64,000 nucleotides of DNA from Acidiphilium sp. C61 (GTDB taxonomy: Bacteria; Pseudomonadota; Alphaproteobacteria; Acetobacterales; Acetobacteraceae): contig NZ_CACTIA010000005.1 in the NCBI RefSeq assembly GCF_902712915.1, positions 372,001 through 436,000 of the forward strand. The letters run 5' to 3'. Every line of letters starts with the position of its first letter. Position 1 is the first letter of the stretch. Positions 1-10,189 of the stretch are shown here, piece after piece. Below the pieces are notes generated by a model that did no database searches, was not told the origin of the DNA, and was given only the letters and a program-made list of their open reading frames with translations. A program made the translations under genes and the position numbers.

Positions 1-1
1 G

Positions 2-820
<819 letters not shown>

Positions 821-878
821 CTCGCTGCCAACGATGTAGCATCATACGCATCATCGAAGCGGTCTGGAGGAATTGACC

Positions 879-1757
879 ATGGCGATCCGCAAGATTCTTC
901 TGCCTCTCGCGGGCGCAGCTTCGGCCCGCGCAGCGCTCGGGACGGCGCTCCTGCTCGGCATGCGCTGGCAGGCGCACGTCCACGCCCTTCACGTTCGAAC
1001 CGATACGCGCGACGTGGCGCCCCTGGCCGGCGAAGGCCTTTCAGGGGCGATGATCGAAGAGATGATGGCGACGACCGAAAAAGAGGGGAACACCGAGGCT
1101 CGCGCCCTCTCGGCATTGTTCGACGCCGAAACCGCCGCCCGCGGCATTGCCGTGGGCGCGCCGGTGCGGGCGGCGGGTGGTGCCGTCGAGCAGGCCAGTG
1201 CGTGGTTCACCTCCGTTGTCGGCCGCGAGGATGAGCTGGTTGCCAGCGAGGCGAGGCTGTCGGATCTCATCGTTGTGCCGCATCCCAAATCTGCCGAGGA
1301 TGTCGCCTCGGCGGACGCGCTTCATGCCGTTCTGTTCGATTCTGGCCGGCCCGCCCTGATTGCTCCCGTCGAGCCGGCGAACACGATCGGCACACGAATC
1401 GCGATCGCCTGGAACGGCACGGCGGAAAGCGCCTCCGCCGTCGCCTCAATCATGCCCTGGCTCGCCAGCGCCGGGCATGTGCGGATTTTTCACTCGCCGG
1501 ACTACCAGCGGCAAGGTCCACCGGCCGCCCAGCTCGCGGCCTATCTCGAACTTCACGGCGTCGCCGCCGACGACACCGAATTCCGCGCCACCGACCGCAG
1601 TGCCGGCGCCGGGCTCCTCGCAGCCGTGACCGAATACGGGGCGGATCTGCTGGCGATGGGCGCGTATTCGCACTCGCGCCTGCGTCAGCTGATCCTTGGC
1701 GGCGTCACCCGGCACGTTCTTGAATATGCCCGACTTCCGGTGCTGATGAACCGATAG
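879..1757 (+). CDS. Universal stress protein (UspA family)
   Basis: Cytoplasmic stress protein of the UspA superfamily, about 292 residues, long enough for two Usp-like halves. The C-terminal half is the better preserved. It starts near residue 165 (RIAIAWNGTAES) and ends with the nucleotide-binding pattern G-x2-(S)-x9-G in GAYSHSRLRQLILGG, which is typical of the ATP-binding type. The N-terminal half is divergent apart from the opening strand KILLPLAG. I chose the ATG at 879 because GGAGG at 866-870 sits 8 bases upstream; a TTG two codons earlier is open but worse placed. The MarR gene begins 4 bases after the stop, so the two may be cotranscribed. Confidence 0.85.
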   Translation: MAIRKILLPLAGAASARAALGTALLLGMRWQAHVHALHVRTDTRDVAPLAGEGLSGAMIEEMMATTEKEGNTEARALSALFDAETAARGIAVGAPVRAAGGAVEQASAWFTSVVGREDELVASEARLSDLIVVPHPKSAEDVASADALHAVLFDSGRPALIAPVEPANTIGTRIAIAWNGTAESASAVASIMPWLASAGHVRIFHSPDYQRQGPPAAQLAAYLELHGVAADDTEFRATDRSAGAGLLAAVTEYGADLLAMGAYSHSRLRQLILGGVTRHVLEYARLPVLMNR

Positions 1758-1761
1758 ACCG

Positions 1762-2211
1762 ATGTTCGGCGTCGAGGATGAAGCCACGGAAACCGCAGTT
1801 CGCGCCTATGTCAAGCTCATGCGCGCAAGCCATTCCGTGCTCAACCGCACGCAACCGCGCCTTGCGGCCGCCGGTCTCACGCATGTTCAGCTCGGTGTGC
1901 TGGAAGCCCTGCTTCATCTCGGTCCGCTGACGCAGCGCGACCTGACGCGCAAGTTGCTGACCAGTCCCGGCAACCTGACCGACGTGATCGACAAGCTGGC
2001 CCGCCGCCTCCTCGTCGAGCGGGTGCAATGCCCCGAAGACCGGCGACGGGTCAGGGTTGTCCTCACCGACGCGGGGCGTCGCTTCATCGAGGAGCTTTTC
2101 CCTCAGCATGCCAATGACATCGCCACCGCGATGCGTGGCCTGGATCAGGACGAACTCCTGGTCTTGCAGGGATTGTTGCGGCGGCTCGGCAGCGTTGCCG
2201 CCGAGGATTGA
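1762..2211 (+). CDS. MarR family transcriptional regulator
   Basis: Winged-helix dimeric repressor of 149 residues, a normal MarR length. The recognition helix region (SPGNLTDVIDKLARR) and the wing with its acidic-arginine turn (PEDRRRVRVVLTDAG) are clear around residues 65-105. It lies directly upstream of a pirin gene, and a 24-bp near-perfect palindrome sits between them at 2233-2256, so the likely target is the pirin promoter. The ligand cannot be told from the sequence. There is no obvious ribosome site; the gene may rely on coupling with the stress-protein gene that ends 4 bases before it. Confidence 0.88.
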   Translation: MFGVEDEATETAVRAYVKLMRASHSVLNRTQPRLAAAGLTHVQLGVLEALLHLGPLTQRDLTRKLLTSPGNLTDVIDKLARRLLVERVQCPEDRRRVRVVLTDAGRRFIEELFPQHANDIATAMRGLDQDELLVLQGLLRRLGSVAAED

Positions 2212-2232
2212 ACGCCGGCATCTCCACCCCAT

Positions 2233-2256
2233 ATATCATTCGATATCGAATAATAT
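2233..2256. promoter_or_regulatory. Palindromic operator between marR and pirin genes
   Basis: A 24-bp palindrome with one mismatched pair and a perfect 14-bp core (ATTCGATATCGAAT at 2238-2251). It is AT-rich inside GC-rich surroundings and lies 37 bases before the pirin start. Size, symmetry and place fit a MarR-family operator. That the neighbouring MarR protein binds it is inference. Confidence 0.65.
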
Positions 2257-2292
2257 CGCGATCCCTCGGATGGATCGTGCAGGAGAAGAAAG

Positions 2293-3000
2293 ATGATCGA
2301 CATTCGTCCCTTCGCGACATTGGGCAGTTTCCGCAATGACTGGCTGAATGCGCGCCACCATTTCAGCTTCGGCGGCTATCATGAGCCCGCCCGCATGGGC
2401 TGGGGCGCGCTGCGGGTCTGGAACGACGATGAAGTTGCCCCGCAAGCCGGGTTTGATCCCCACCCGCATCGCGACATGGAGATCATCACCTTCATCCGCC
2501 AGGGCGCGATCACGCACCAGGACAATCTCGGCAATCGCGGCGTGACGCGCGCGGGAGATGTCCAGGTCATGCATGCGGGAACCGGCATTGTGCATGCGGA
2601 ATACAACCTGGAGGCGGAGCCGACCCGGCTGTTCCAGATCTGGGTATTGCCCGACCGGCGCGGCGTTGAGCCGGGCTGGGCAACCCGGGCGTTTCCGAGA
2701 TCGACCGGCGCTGGCCTGACCGTGCTGGCCGGCGGGCGGGAGGGCGATGCCGAACGTGGCGCCTTGCCCCTGCATGCCGACGCCGCCGTGCTGGCCGCTC
2801 GCATGGCCCCCGGCGAGCGGATCACCCAGCCCATCGCACCCGGCCGCGCCGCCTATCTCGTTCCCGCCAGCGGCTCTTTCACCGTGAACGGCCATGCGGC
2901 TGCAACGCGCGATGGCGCGGCGGTGCAGGGAGAACGCGAGATTGTGATCACCGCGGACGCGGACGGCGCCGAGCTCGTGCTTGTCGACATCCGTGAATGA
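2293..3000 (+). CDS. Pirin family protein (cupin, possible quercetinase)
   Basis: Bicupin protein of the pirin/YhaK family, 235 residues. All four metal ligands of the N-terminal cupin can be seen: two His in DPHPHRDMEI (near residues 57 and 59), and His and Glu in GTGIVHAEYN (near 101 and 103). Family members bind iron; some open the ring of quercetin and others act as redox-sensitive co-regulators, and sequence alone cannot choose between these. Ribosome site GGAGAAG lies just before the ATG. The adjacent MarR gene and the palindrome at 2233-2256 suggest inducible control, perhaps by an aromatic or oxidative signal. Confidence 0.88.
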   Translation: MIDIRPFATLGSFRNDWLNARHHFSFGGYHEPARMGWGALRVWNDDEVAPQAGFDPHPHRDMEIITFIRQGAITHQDNLGNRGVTRAGDVQVMHAGTGIVHAEYNLEAEPTRLFQIWVLPDRRGVEPGWATRAFPRSTGAGLTVLAGGREGDAERGALPLHADAAVLAARMAPGERITQPIAPGRAAYLVPASGSFTVNGHAAATRDGAAVQGEREIVITADADGAELVLVDIRE

Positions 3001-3194
3001 AACGAGTTTCATGGGGGCGGGATAGTGCTGTTTAGGAACCGCTCTATATGCGCTTTCAGGCGATTGATCCGTTTCGGGAACTGTCCCGCTTGTGGAACGG
3101 ACCAATAGTCCAGATCGGTGCCCCTAGCCTCTGCCCCTCGCGGGGCAGCCCCTCTTCCGCCGGCGCGGCCGGCCGAACAAGAAGGATAGACTGA

Positions 3195-4721
3195 ATGAAC
3201 CTGTTCCTCGCCCGCCGTCGGCCCGGGCGCCTTGCCGCCCTCACCGCAGTGATGCTGGCCAGCGCCTCGCTGGCCGCGGTTTCGGCCGGCAGCGCTTTCG
3301 CCAACAACCAAGCATACGACGCAACGGCCAAGGTCCAGAAGGACTTCAAACCCATCCCGAGCTTTGCCCCGCTGGTCAAGGATGTCAGCCCGGCTGTCGT
3401 CTCGGTCACCGTTCATCTCAAGACCCAGACCGCGAGCGATACCCAGTCGCAGAACGGGCTTCCGCCTGGCATGCCCTTCCCCTTCCCCTTCGCGATGCCG
3501 CATCCGCAGCGGCCCCAGGCGGTCGAAGCCAAGGGGTCCGGCTTCTTCATTTCCTCGACCGGCTACCTCGTGACCAACAACCACGTCGTGAAACACGCCA
3601 AATCTGTGTTCGTCACCCTGTCCGACGGGTCGAAACTGCCGGCCAAGGTCATCGGCACCGACCCGAGCACCGACCTCGCGGTGCTCAAGGTCACGCGCGA
3701 CAAGCCGTTTCCCTATCTGCAGCTTGGGGACTCGTCCAAGGTCGTACCCGGCCAGTGGGTGATCGCGATCGGCAACCCGTTCGGCCTCGCCGAAACGGTG
3801 ACGACCGGCGTGGTTTCGGCACTCGGCCGCGATATCGGCGACGGTCAGTATGACAGCTTCATCCAGATCGATGCGCCGATCAACGAAGGCAATTCCGGCG
3901 GTCCGCTGCTTAACCAGAGGGGCGAGGTGATCGGCGTGAACACCGCGATCCTGACGCCATCCGGTGGTTCGGTCGGCATCGGTTTCTCGATCCCGTCGGA
4001 CATGGTGAAACAGATTTCCGATGAGCTGATCAAGTCCGGCCACATCACCCGCGGCTTCATCGGTGTGCAGGTGCAGACGATCACCCCGGAAATGGCGCAG
4101 GCCATGGGCGTCTCCGTGCATGATGGCCATGCCGATGGCGCGCTGATCGCGGAAACGATGCCCGATGGTCCGGCGGCCAAGGCTGGCCTCAAGCCCGGCG
4201 ACATCATCACCAAGGTCGATGGCAAGATGGTGCGCGATCCGCGCGAACTCGCGCTTGCCATCTCCGGGATCAAGCCGGACGGCAATGCCAGCATTACCTA
4301 TCTGCGGGGCGGCGCATCGCACGAGCTGAACCTGCGTGTCGAGAAGATGCCGGCAAACGCCCAGGCCGCCTTCGGCCCCGGCGGCAACCAGGGCGGCGGC
4401 GCGGTGCACAAGCCGGAACTCGGCCTCTCCCTTGCACCGCTGACCGATGCAGCCCGCCAGCAGCTCAATCTGCCGGGCGGTGTCTCCGGCGCGCTGATCG
4501 CGCATGTCGCGCCGAATTCGCCGGCGGACGAGGCTGGGCTCCGTCCCGGCGATCTGATCGTCGGTGTCGGCAGCACGACCGTGAACGATCCCGAGCAGGC
4601 GGTTGGCGCGATCCACAAGGCGGAAGCCGGCCACGCCAAGGCGATCGCGCTGCGGGTGATGCGCGGCAACCAGGCTCTGTTCGTTGCGGTGCCGTTGCCG
4701 CAGGAAAAGACCTCCAAGTAA
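3195..4721 (+). CDS. degP: Periplasmic Do/DegP-type serine protease
   Basis: Envelope quality-control protease of 508 residues. A cleavable signal peptide covers roughly residues 1-36, ending in AGSAFA. The trypsin-like domain carries the whole triad: His in [10 protein letters not shown] (about residue 130), Asp in STDLAVLK, and Ser in NEGNSGGPL. Two PDZ domains follow, with binding loops near GFIGVQVQ and GLSLAPL. The segment between signal and protease holds a short Pro/Phe/Met stretch, the usual LA-loop region. Length and layout match DegP rather than one-PDZ DegS. It is a single-gene unit, closed by the strong terminator at 4807-4844. Control by an envelope-stress or heat-shock sigma factor is likely from the family, but I could not assign a promoter in the 190 bases upstream. 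Confidence 0.93.
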   Translation: MNLFLARRRPGRLAALTAVMLASASLAAVSAGSAFANNQAYDATAKVQKDFKPIPSFAPLVKDVSPAVVSVTVHLKTQTASDTQSQNGLPPGMPFPFPFAMPHPQRPQAVEAKGSGFFISSTGYLVTNNHVVKHAKSVFVTLSDGSKLPAKVIGTDPSTDLAVLKVTRDKPFPYLQLGDSSKVVPGQWVIAIGNPFGLAETVTTGVVSALGRDIGDGQYDSFIQIDAPINEGNSGGPLLNQRGEVIGVNTAILTPSGGSVGIGFSIPSDMVKQISDELIKSGHITRGFIGVQVQTITPEMAQAMGVSVHDGHADGALIAETMPDGPAAKAGLKPGDIITKVDGKMVRDPRELALAISGIKPDGNASITYLRGGASHELNLRVEKMPANAQAAFGPGGNQGGGAVHKPELGLSLAPLTDAARQQLNLPGGVSGALIAHVAPNSPADEAGLRPGDLIVGVGSTTVNDPEQAVGAIHKAEAGHAKAIALRVMRGNQALFVAVPLPQEKTSK

Positions 4722-4806
4722 CGGCAAAGCGTTTCACTGCCGGGCGGGGTGCGCGGGGGAGGAAAAACTCCGCGCGGGCCATCCGGAAACCGGTTTCTGC
4801 TCAATT

Positions 4807-4844
4807 CGCCCCCGGCTCTTGCGAGCCGGGGGCGTTTCTGTTTT
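4807..4844 (+). terminator. Rho-independent terminator after degP
   Basis: A perfect 12-bp GC-rich stem (CGCCCCCGGCTC against its complement at 4823-4834) with the loop TTGC, followed by TTTCTGTTTT. It ends the protease transcript and separates it from cysD, 35 bases on. Confidence 0.9.
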
Positions 4845-4878
4845 CCAAAGGTTATTCCTTACGGAAACGAGGCCCGTC

Positions 4879-5805
4879 ATGAGCGCGACAGAGACTATGA
4901 CCGCCACGCTGGATGCCGATCTCGCGGCACTCGAGGCGGAAAGCATCGAGATCATCCGCGAGACCGCAGCGGGGTTCCGCAACCCGGTCATGCTCTATTC
5001 GATCGGCAAGGACAGCTCGGTGATGCTGCATCTCGCGATGAAGGCATTCTACCCGGCGAAACCGCCCTTCCCGCTGATGCACGTCGATACCGGCTGGAAA
5101 TTCCGCGAGATGATCCGTTTCCGCGACGAAACGGTACAGCGCCTCGGCCTCGATCTCATCGTCCGCCACAATGCCGAGGCCGCCGCTCGCGGTGTGAACC
5201 CGTTCGACTACGGCGCCTCGACCTACACGCAGGTGATGAAGACCGAAACGCTGAAGGCCGGGCTCGACGAGTTGCAGTTCGACGCGGCCTTTGGCGGCGC
5301 CCGGCGCGACGAGGAAAAATCCCGCGCCAAGGAACGCATCTTCTCGGTTCGTACCGCCGGCCATGGCTGGGATCCGAAGGCGCAGCGGCCGGAAATCTGG
5401 AACCTGTTCAACACCCGCCTCGCCCCCGGCCAGACCATGCGCGTCTTTCCGCTCTCGAACTGGACCGAGGCGGATATCTGGAACTACATCGCCCGCGAGA
5501 ATATTCCCGTCGTGCCGCTCTATTTCGCGAAGGAGCGCCCGGTGGTCGAACGCGGCGGCCAGCTCCTGATGGTCGATGACGACCGCCTGCCGCTCCGGCC
5601 CGGCGAGGTGCCGCAGCTGCGCAAGGTCCGCTTCCGCACACTCGGCTGCTATCCGCTGACCGCCGCGATCGAATCCGATGCCGAAACCCTCGATGCGGTA
5701 CTCGCCGAAATGCGCGCCTCGCGGATGTCCGAGCGCCAGGGACGGCTGATCGACCACGACGATGCCGCGGCGATGGAAAAGAAGAAGCGCGAGGGATATT
5801 TCTGA
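4879..5805 (+). CDS. cysD: Sulfate adenylyltransferase subunit 2
   Basis: Small subunit of ATP sulfurylase, which makes adenosine 5'-phosphosulfate from ATP and sulfate in assimilatory sulfur metabolism. At 308 residues it has the usual size. The ATP-pyrophosphatase P-loop appears as [13 protein letters not shown] near residue 40, and the family motifs [24 protein letters not shown] and LGCYPLT are intact. The chosen ATG (MSATETM) follows a short leader; upstream in-frame codons would run into the terminator and are not credible. Its stop codon shares one base with the cysN start, so the two subunits are translationally coupled. Confidence 0.96.
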   Translation: MSATETMTATLDADLAALEAESIEIIRETAAGFRNPVMLYSIGKDSSVMLHLAMKAFYPAKPPFPLMHVDTGWKFREMIRFRDETVQRLGLDLIVRHNAEAAARGVNPFDYGASTYTQVMKTETLKAGLDELQFDAAFGGARRDEEKSRAKERIFSVRTAGHGWDPKAQRPEIWNLFNTRLAPGQTMRVFPLSNWTEADIWNYIARENIPVVPLYFAKERPVVERGGQLLMVDDDRLPLRPGEVPQLRKVRFRTLGCYPLTAAIESDAETLDAVLAEMRASRMSERQGRLIDHDDAAAMEKKKREGYF

Positions 5806-7670
5806 TGAACGCGATGAGCATGATCGCTTCCCGCTCGCTGCTGCGCCTGCTGACCTGCGGCTCGGTGGATGACGGCAAGTCGACCCTGATCGGCCGGCTG
5901 CTGTTCGACACCGACAACATCCCCGACGACCAGCGCGCTGCCCTCGAACGCGATTCACGGAAATACGGCACCGACGGCGCCAATATCGACTACGCCCTCC
6001 TCGTCGACGGGCTGGAAGCCGAGCGCGAGCAGGGCATCACGATCGACGTCGCCTACCGCTTCATGGCGACGAAACGGCGCAAGTTCATCATCGCCGACAC
6101 GCCCGGCCACGAGCAGTATACCCGCAACATGGCCACCGGCGCCTCGACCGCGCAGCTCGCCATCCTGCTCGTCGATGCCAGCCAGGGCCTGCTGACCCAG
6201 ACCCGCCGGCACGCCTTCATCGCCGACCTGCTCGGCATCCGCCACATCGTCCTTGCGGTGAACAAGATCGACCTGATCGGGTTTGACCAGGCGCGCTTCG
6301 ACGCCATCGCCGAGGAGTTCCGCGCCCTTGCCGCGCGGTTCCATTTCGAGACGATCACCCCGATCCCGCTCTCCGCCCGCCATGGCGACAATGTCGTCCA
6401 TCGCAGCGCGCGCATGACCTGGCATCACGGCCCGACCCTGCTCGAGCATCTGGAAACCATCGAGCCAGGCGGCACCGGCGCCGGGCCGTTCCGCTTCCCC
6501 GTGCAATGGGTCAACCGGCCAGACGCCGATTTCCGCGGCTATGCCGGCACGCTCGCCGGTGGCGAAATCAGGCCGGGCGACGAGGTGTTGGTTGCAGCCT
6601 CCGGCCAGCTCACCCGCATCGCCCGCATCGTCACCGCCGATGGCGACCGCCCCGCCGCCCGCGCCGGCGAGGCCGTCACCCTCACCCTCGCCGACGAGGT
6701 CGATCTCTCGCGTGGCGATATGCTCGCCAGCCCCGGCGCCCGGCCGGATGTTGCCGACCAGTTCGCCGCCGACCTTGTCTGGATGGGCGAGGCGCCGCTC
6801 TTCGCCGGCCGGCCCTACATCGTGAAGCTCGGCACCGCGACCGTCTCCGGCGTCGTCTCGCGCATCAAGCACAAGGTCAACGTCAACAATTTCGACGAAC
6901 TCGCCGCCGAGTCCCTCATGCTTAACGAGGTCGGCTCGGTCAATGTCGCCCTCGCCACGCCGGTCGCCTTCGACCCCTACACGCTGAACCCGCGCACCGG
7001 CGCCTTCATCCTGATCGACCGGATGACCAACGCCACCGTCGCCGCCGGCATGATCCGCCATCCGCTGCGCCGCGCGAGCAACATCCACCGCCAGGCACTG
7101 ACCATCGACCGCACCGCCCGCGAGGCGCTGAACGGCCACCGCCCGGCGATTCTCTGGTTCACCGGCCTGTCCGGCTCGGGCAAGTCGACCATCGCCAACG
7201 CGCTGGAAACAAAGCTGCACCTGCTCGGCGTGCATACTTACCTGCTCGATGGCGACAATGTGCGCCACGGGCTCAACCGCGATCTCGGCTTCACCGATAC
7301 CGACCGGGTGGAGAACATCCGCCGCGTCGCCGAGGTGGCGAAGCTGTTCGCCGATGCCGGCATGATCGTGCTGGTCAGCTTCATCTCGCCCTTCCGCGCC
7401 GAGCGAAACATGGCGCGCGAACTCGTCGAGCCGGGGCTGTTCCACGAGGTTTTTGTCGACACGCCGATCGAGGTCTGCCGCGAGCGCGATCCGAAGGGGC
7501 TCTACCGCAAGGCGGGTGCCGGCGAGATCCGCAACTTCACCGGCATCGACAGCCCCTACGAGCCGCCGGAAGCGCCGGAGTTCCACCTCCGCACCACAAC
7601 GGCAGACCCCGACGCGCTGGCCGACTCGCTCCTCGCCGCCTTGCGTCCGCAACTCGGCCTCGGGCTTTGA
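5805..7670 (+). CDS. cysN: Bifunctional CysN/CysC: ATP sulfurylase GTPase subunit plus APS kinase
   Basis: Fusion of 621 residues. Residues 1 to about 430 are the GTPase subunit of ATP sulfurylase, with G1 [10 protein letters not shown]3 DTPGHEQY and G4 NKID, then EF-Tu-like beta barrels. From about residue 440 comes adenylylsulfate kinase, with Walker [10 protein letters not shown] and the motif [11 protein letters not shown], ending at a normal kinase C-terminus. With CysD it turns sulfate into APS and then PAPS. This NodQ/CysNC architecture is common in alphaproteobacteria. The start overlaps the cysD stop (TGATG). No reductase or sulfotransferase gene follows; the next thing downstream is a degenerate double-hairpin repeat and an insertion sequence. 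Confidence 0.96.
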   Translation: MNAMSMIASRSLLRLLTCGSVDDGKSTLIGRLLFDTDNIPDDQRAALERDSRKYGTDGANIDYALLVDGLEAEREQGITIDVAYRFMATKRRKFIIADTPGHEQYTRNMATGASTAQLAILLVDASQGLLTQTRRHAFIADLLGIRHIVLAVNKIDLIGFDQARFDAIAEEFRALAARFHFETITPIPLSARHGDNVVHRSARMTWHHGPTLLEHLETIEPGGTGAGPFRFPVQWVNRPDADFRGYAGTLAGGEIRPGDEVLVAASGQLTRIARIVTADGDRPAARAGEAVTLTLADEVDLSRGDMLASPGARPDVADQFAADLVWMGEAPLFAGRPYIVKLGTATVSGVVSRIKHKVNVNNFDELAAESLMLNEVGSVNVALATPVAFDPYTLNPRTGAFILIDRMTNATVAAGMIRHPLRRASNIHRQALTIDRTAREALNGHRPAILWFTGLSGSGKSTIANALETKLHLLGVHTYLLDGDNVRHGLNRDLGFTDTDRVENIRRVAEVAKLFADAGMIVLVSFISPFRAERNMARELVEPGLFHEVFVDTPIEVCRERDPKGLYRKAGAGEIRNFTGIDSPYEPPEAPEFHLRTTTADPDALADSLLAALRPQLGLGL

Positions 7671-7710
7671 CCGACCCTTCGCCGGCCGCACCGGGCGGCC
7701 GGCGGAGACT

Positions 7711-7817
7711 GCAGCACGTTCCGATCCATCCGGATCGGATGCCCTGCCCTATCTGATTGGTTATCAAAGCATCCGTATCCGATCAGAGGCTTCCATCCGA
7801 TCGGATACGGATGCTCT
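7711..7817. repeat. Double-hairpin repeat, copy A (diverged)
   Basis: Member of the roughly 104-bp family described at 9772-10139. The first hairpin is weak (GCAGCAC...CCTGC with an inner TCCGATCC/GGATCGG stem). The second is strong, a perfect 16-bp stem GCATCCGTATCCGATC against its complement. It lies after cysNC and ends GATGCTCT, exactly where the IS427-type element is inserted. Confidence 0.75.
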
Positions 7818-7873
7818 AGGGTTTGTGGGGATTTTGGATTCCCATTTGGGTGTTGCTGTGATTCAAGCTGTGA

Positions 7874-8221
7874 ATGGAACGATTTGTACTGACGGACGCC
7901 CAATGGGCGAGGATGGAACCGCATTGTCTTGGCAAGGCGAGTGACCCTGGCCGCAGCGGGCGGGACAATCGGCTGTTTCTGGAAGCGGTACTTTGGATTG
8001 TCCGCACTGGCAGTCCGTGGCGTGATCTGCCTTCGATGTTTGGCAACTGGAGCACGGCCTACCGCCGGTTCAACGACTGGCGCCGCGCTGATGTTTTCAA
8101 ACGGATTTTCGACGCGGTATCTGATGAACCCGATATGGAATACGCCATGGTCGACGCCACGATCGTCAAGGTCCACCGTCACGGCCAGGGCGCAAAAGGG
8201 GGACTCAAAGCCAGGCCATAG
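7874..8221 (+). CDS. IS427-group transposase, OrfA
   Basis: 115-residue N-terminal part of an IS5-family transposase: helix-turn-helix like start (FVLTDAQWARMEPH), then the conserved GSPWRDLP and YRRFNDWRRADVF segments, and the first catalytic Asp in YAMVDATIVKVH. At AAAAGGGGG (8194-8202) the ribosome can slip by -1 into the OrfB frame; the sequence then reads GGTQSQAIG, the family's normal continuation. Read without slippage the frame ends shortly after at 8221. The frame is undamaged. Confidence 0.88.
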   Translation: MERFVLTDAQWARMEPHCLGKASDPGRSGRDNRLFLEAVLWIVRTGSPWRDLPSMFGNWSTAYRRFNDWRRADVFKRIFDAVSDEPDMEYAMVDATIVKVHRHGQGAKGGLKARP

Positions 8222-8238
8222 GCTGTTCCAAAGGTGGC

Positions 8239-8625
8239 ATGACAACCAAAATCCTGGCGCTGACGGATGCCCTGGGCAACCTTGTGCGCTTTCGTCTCAT
8301 GCCGGGCAATCGCCATGACGGCATCGAGGTCCCGCCACTGATCGACAACGTCGAATTCGGTGGATTGATCGCAGACAAGGCATTCGACAGCAACGCTCTG
8401 GTCGCAGAACTCAACGAAAGAGGCGCCCGGGTCGTCATTTCCCAGCATCCGGCCCGGGCACTGAAGCTGAAAATCGACCGCGAAATCTACAAATGGCGTC
8501 ATCTGGTCGAGAATTTCTTCTGCAAGCTCAAAGAGTTCAAACGCATCGCCCTGCGCGCCTGCAAAACAGACCAGAGCTTCCAGGCAATGATCTACCTCGC
8601 CGCAGCCGTCATCAACTCACGATGA
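8239..8625 (+). CDS. IS427-group transposase, OrfB part
   Basis: C-terminal part of the transposase, with the first ATG at 8239; by comparison with the family the coding really continues from OrfA by -1 frameshift near 8200. It carries the second Asp (IADKAFDSN) and the Glu region YKWRHLVENFFCKLKEFKRIALR, so the DDE set looks complete. It ends at the right inverted repeat; its stop codon overlaps the repeat. Confidence 0.88.
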   Translation: MTTKILALTDALGNLVRFRLMPGNRHDGIEVPPLIDNVEFGGLIADKAFDSNALVAELNERGARVVISQHPARALKLKIDREIYKWRHLVENFFCKLKEFKRIALRACKTDQSFQAMIYLAAAVINSR

Positions 8626-8674
8626 ATCCCCACAAACCCTAGCGAAACACCGCCGCCAGCGCCTATAAACCGGC

Positions 8675-9805
8675 ATGTCGTACAACAGTTTCGGCCATCT
8701 CTTCCGCGTCACCACCTGGGGCGAAAGCCACGGCCCAGCGATCGGCTGCGTCGTCGACGGCGTGCCGCCGCGCATCCAGCTCTCGGAAGCGGACATCCAG
8801 CCCTTTCTCGATCGCCGGCGGCCCGGCCAGTCCCGCTTCACCACCCAGCGCCGCGAGCCGGACATCGTCCGCATACTCTCGGGCGTACATGGCGGCATGA
8901 CCACTGGCACACCAATCGCCCTGCAGATCGAGAACACCGACCAGCGCTCGCAGGACTACGCCAACATCGCCGATCGTTTCCGCCCCGGCCATGCCGACAT
9001 CGCCTATCACTGGAAATACGGGATCCGTGATCCGCGCGGCGGCGGCCGCTCATCGGCCAGGGAAACCGCATCCCGCGTTGCCGCCGGCGCCATCGCGCGC
9101 AAGATCCTGGGCGCACGCGTGCAAATCAGGGGCGCGCTCGTGCAGATGGGCAAGCATGTGATCGACCGCGCCCGTTTCGACTGGGACGAGGTCGACCGCA
9201 ACGCCTTCTTCTGCCCCGACCCGGTTGCCGCAAAGGAATGGGCCGACGAGCTCGATGCCGTGCGTAAGGCCGGCTCCTCGCTCGGTGCCGTGGTCGAGGT
9301 CGTTGCCGAGGGCGTGTCCCCCGGCCTCGGAGCGCCGGTCTATGCCAAGCTCGATGCCGATCTCGCGGCGGCGATGATGAGCATCAACGCGGTCAAGGGC
9401 GTGGAAATCGGCGACGGTTTCGCCGCCGCCGCCCTGCGTGGCGAGCAGAACGCGGACGAGATGCGCATGAACGAGGACGGCACGGTCCGCTTCCTCGCCA
9501 ATCACGCCGGCGGCGTGCTCGGCGGCATCTCGACTGGCCAGCCCGTCATCGTCCGTTTCGCGGTGAAGCCGACCAGTTCGATTCTCACCCCGGTACACAG
9601 CGTCGATTCCGACGGCGACGAGGTCGACATCCAGACCAAGGGGCGGCACGATCCCTGCGTCGGCATCCGTGCTGTGCCGGTGGGCGAGGCGATGATGGCT
9701 TGCGTGCTGGCCGACCAGCTCCTGCTGCACCGCGCGCAGTGCGGCGATACCGGCTCAGGTCACCTGCCGCTAGAGCACTTTCCGATCCTTTCGGATCGGA
9801 AGTAG
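8675..9805 (+). CDS. aroC: Chorismate synthase
   Basis: Last shikimate-pathway enzyme; it makes chorismate from EPSP using reduced FMN. The family signatures are all there: [20 protein letters not shown] at the start, [14 protein letters not shown], the glycine/arginine block [13 protein letters not shown], and [12 protein letters not shown]. At 376 residues it is a little long. The last codons ([11 protein letters not shown]) are encoded by the first hairpin of the repeat array, which also supplies the TAG stop. Normal homologues end soon after the LLLHRAQ segment, so the tail looks like an acquired extension. The promoter region is only about 32 bases long because of the upstream insertion sequence, so expression may now depend on read-through or the element's own end. 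Confidence 0.96.
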   Translation: MSYNSFGHLFRVTTWGESHGPAIGCVVDGVPPRIQLSEADIQPFLDRRRPGQSRFTTQRREPDIVRILSGVHGGMTTGTPIALQIENTDQRSQDYANIADRFRPGHADIAYHWKYGIRDPRGGGRSSARETASRVAAGAIARKILGARVQIRGALVQMGKHVIDRARFDWDEVDRNAFFCPDPVAAKEWADELDAVRKAGSSLGAVVEVVAEGVSPGLGAPVYAKLDADLAAAMMSINAVKGVEIGDGFAAAALRGEQNADEMRMNEDGTVRFLANHAGGVLGGISTGQPVIVRFAVKPTSSILTPVHSVDSDGDEVDIQTKGRHDPCVGIRAVPVGEAMMACVLADQLLLHRAQCGDTGSGHLPLEHFPILSDRK

Positions 9806-10139
9806 TGCTCTATCCTATTGATAAACAGAGCATCTTTATCCGATCAGATAACGCCATCTGATCGGATGATGCTCTGGAGCACTTTCCGATCCATCAGGAT
9901 CGGAAGTAGTGCTCTATCCTATTGATAAACAGAGCATCTTTATCCGATCAGATAACGCCATCTGATCGGATGATGCTCTGGAGCACTTTCCGATCCATCA
10001 GGATCGGAAGTAGTGCTCTATCCTATTGATAAACAGAGCATCTTTATCCGATCAGATAACTCCATCTGATCGGATGATGCTCTGGAGCACTTTCCGATCC
10101 ATCAGGATCGGATGGCGAGCGCTATCATATTGATGCTCT
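9772..10139. repeat. Tandem array of 104-bp double-hairpin repeats (copies B1-B4)
   Basis: Three complete head-to-tail units at 9772-9875, 9876-9979 and 9980-10083, each exactly 104 bases and nearly identical, then a shortened fourth at 10084-10139. Each unit has hairpin I (about 40 bases, arms AGAGCAC...GTGCTCT around TCCGATCC/GGATCGGA), a 15-base AT-rich linker (ATCCTATTGATAAAC) and hairpin II (49 bases, arms AGAGCATC...GATGCTCT around ATCCGATCAGAT/ATCTGATCGGAT). There are no unique spacers. The array covers the aroC stop codon and reaches to just before the next gene. Confidence 0.93.
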
Positions 10140-10189
10140 GGCAAAAAAGTGATGGCGGCCCGCCGGCGCGTGAGGTAGACACTTTGCTT

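Larger units (their letters stand above)
7816..8642 (+). mobile_element. IS5 family element, IS427 group, complete
   Basis: About 823 bp bounded by perfect inverted repeats AGGGTTTGTGGGGATT at 7818-7833 and 8625-8640. Both ends are flanked by CT/AG so that CTAG appears at each side, consistent with a 2- or 4-bp duplication of a CTAG target. Inside are two overlapping transposase frames joined by a probable -1 frameshift. The element sits at the edge of repeat copy A and only about 32 bases before aroC. Confidence 0.9.

Noticed and set aside
3009..4727. Long open frame on the minus strand opposite degP
   Set aside because: Arg/Gly/Ala/His-rich product with no domain; the plus strand has a complete DegP protease. 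High GC makes long shadow frames common; the same holds opposite cysN, fumarase, the mscL/MFS/radical SAM region and the curli/c-di-GMP region.
5955..7691. Long minus-strand frame opposite cysN
   Set aside because: No recognisable motif, and it is the exact antisense of a full CysN-CysC fusion.
9772..10139. Possible CRISPR array
   Set aside because: Units are directly joined, identical and hairpin-built, with no unique spacers and no cas genes; it is a tandem repeat array.
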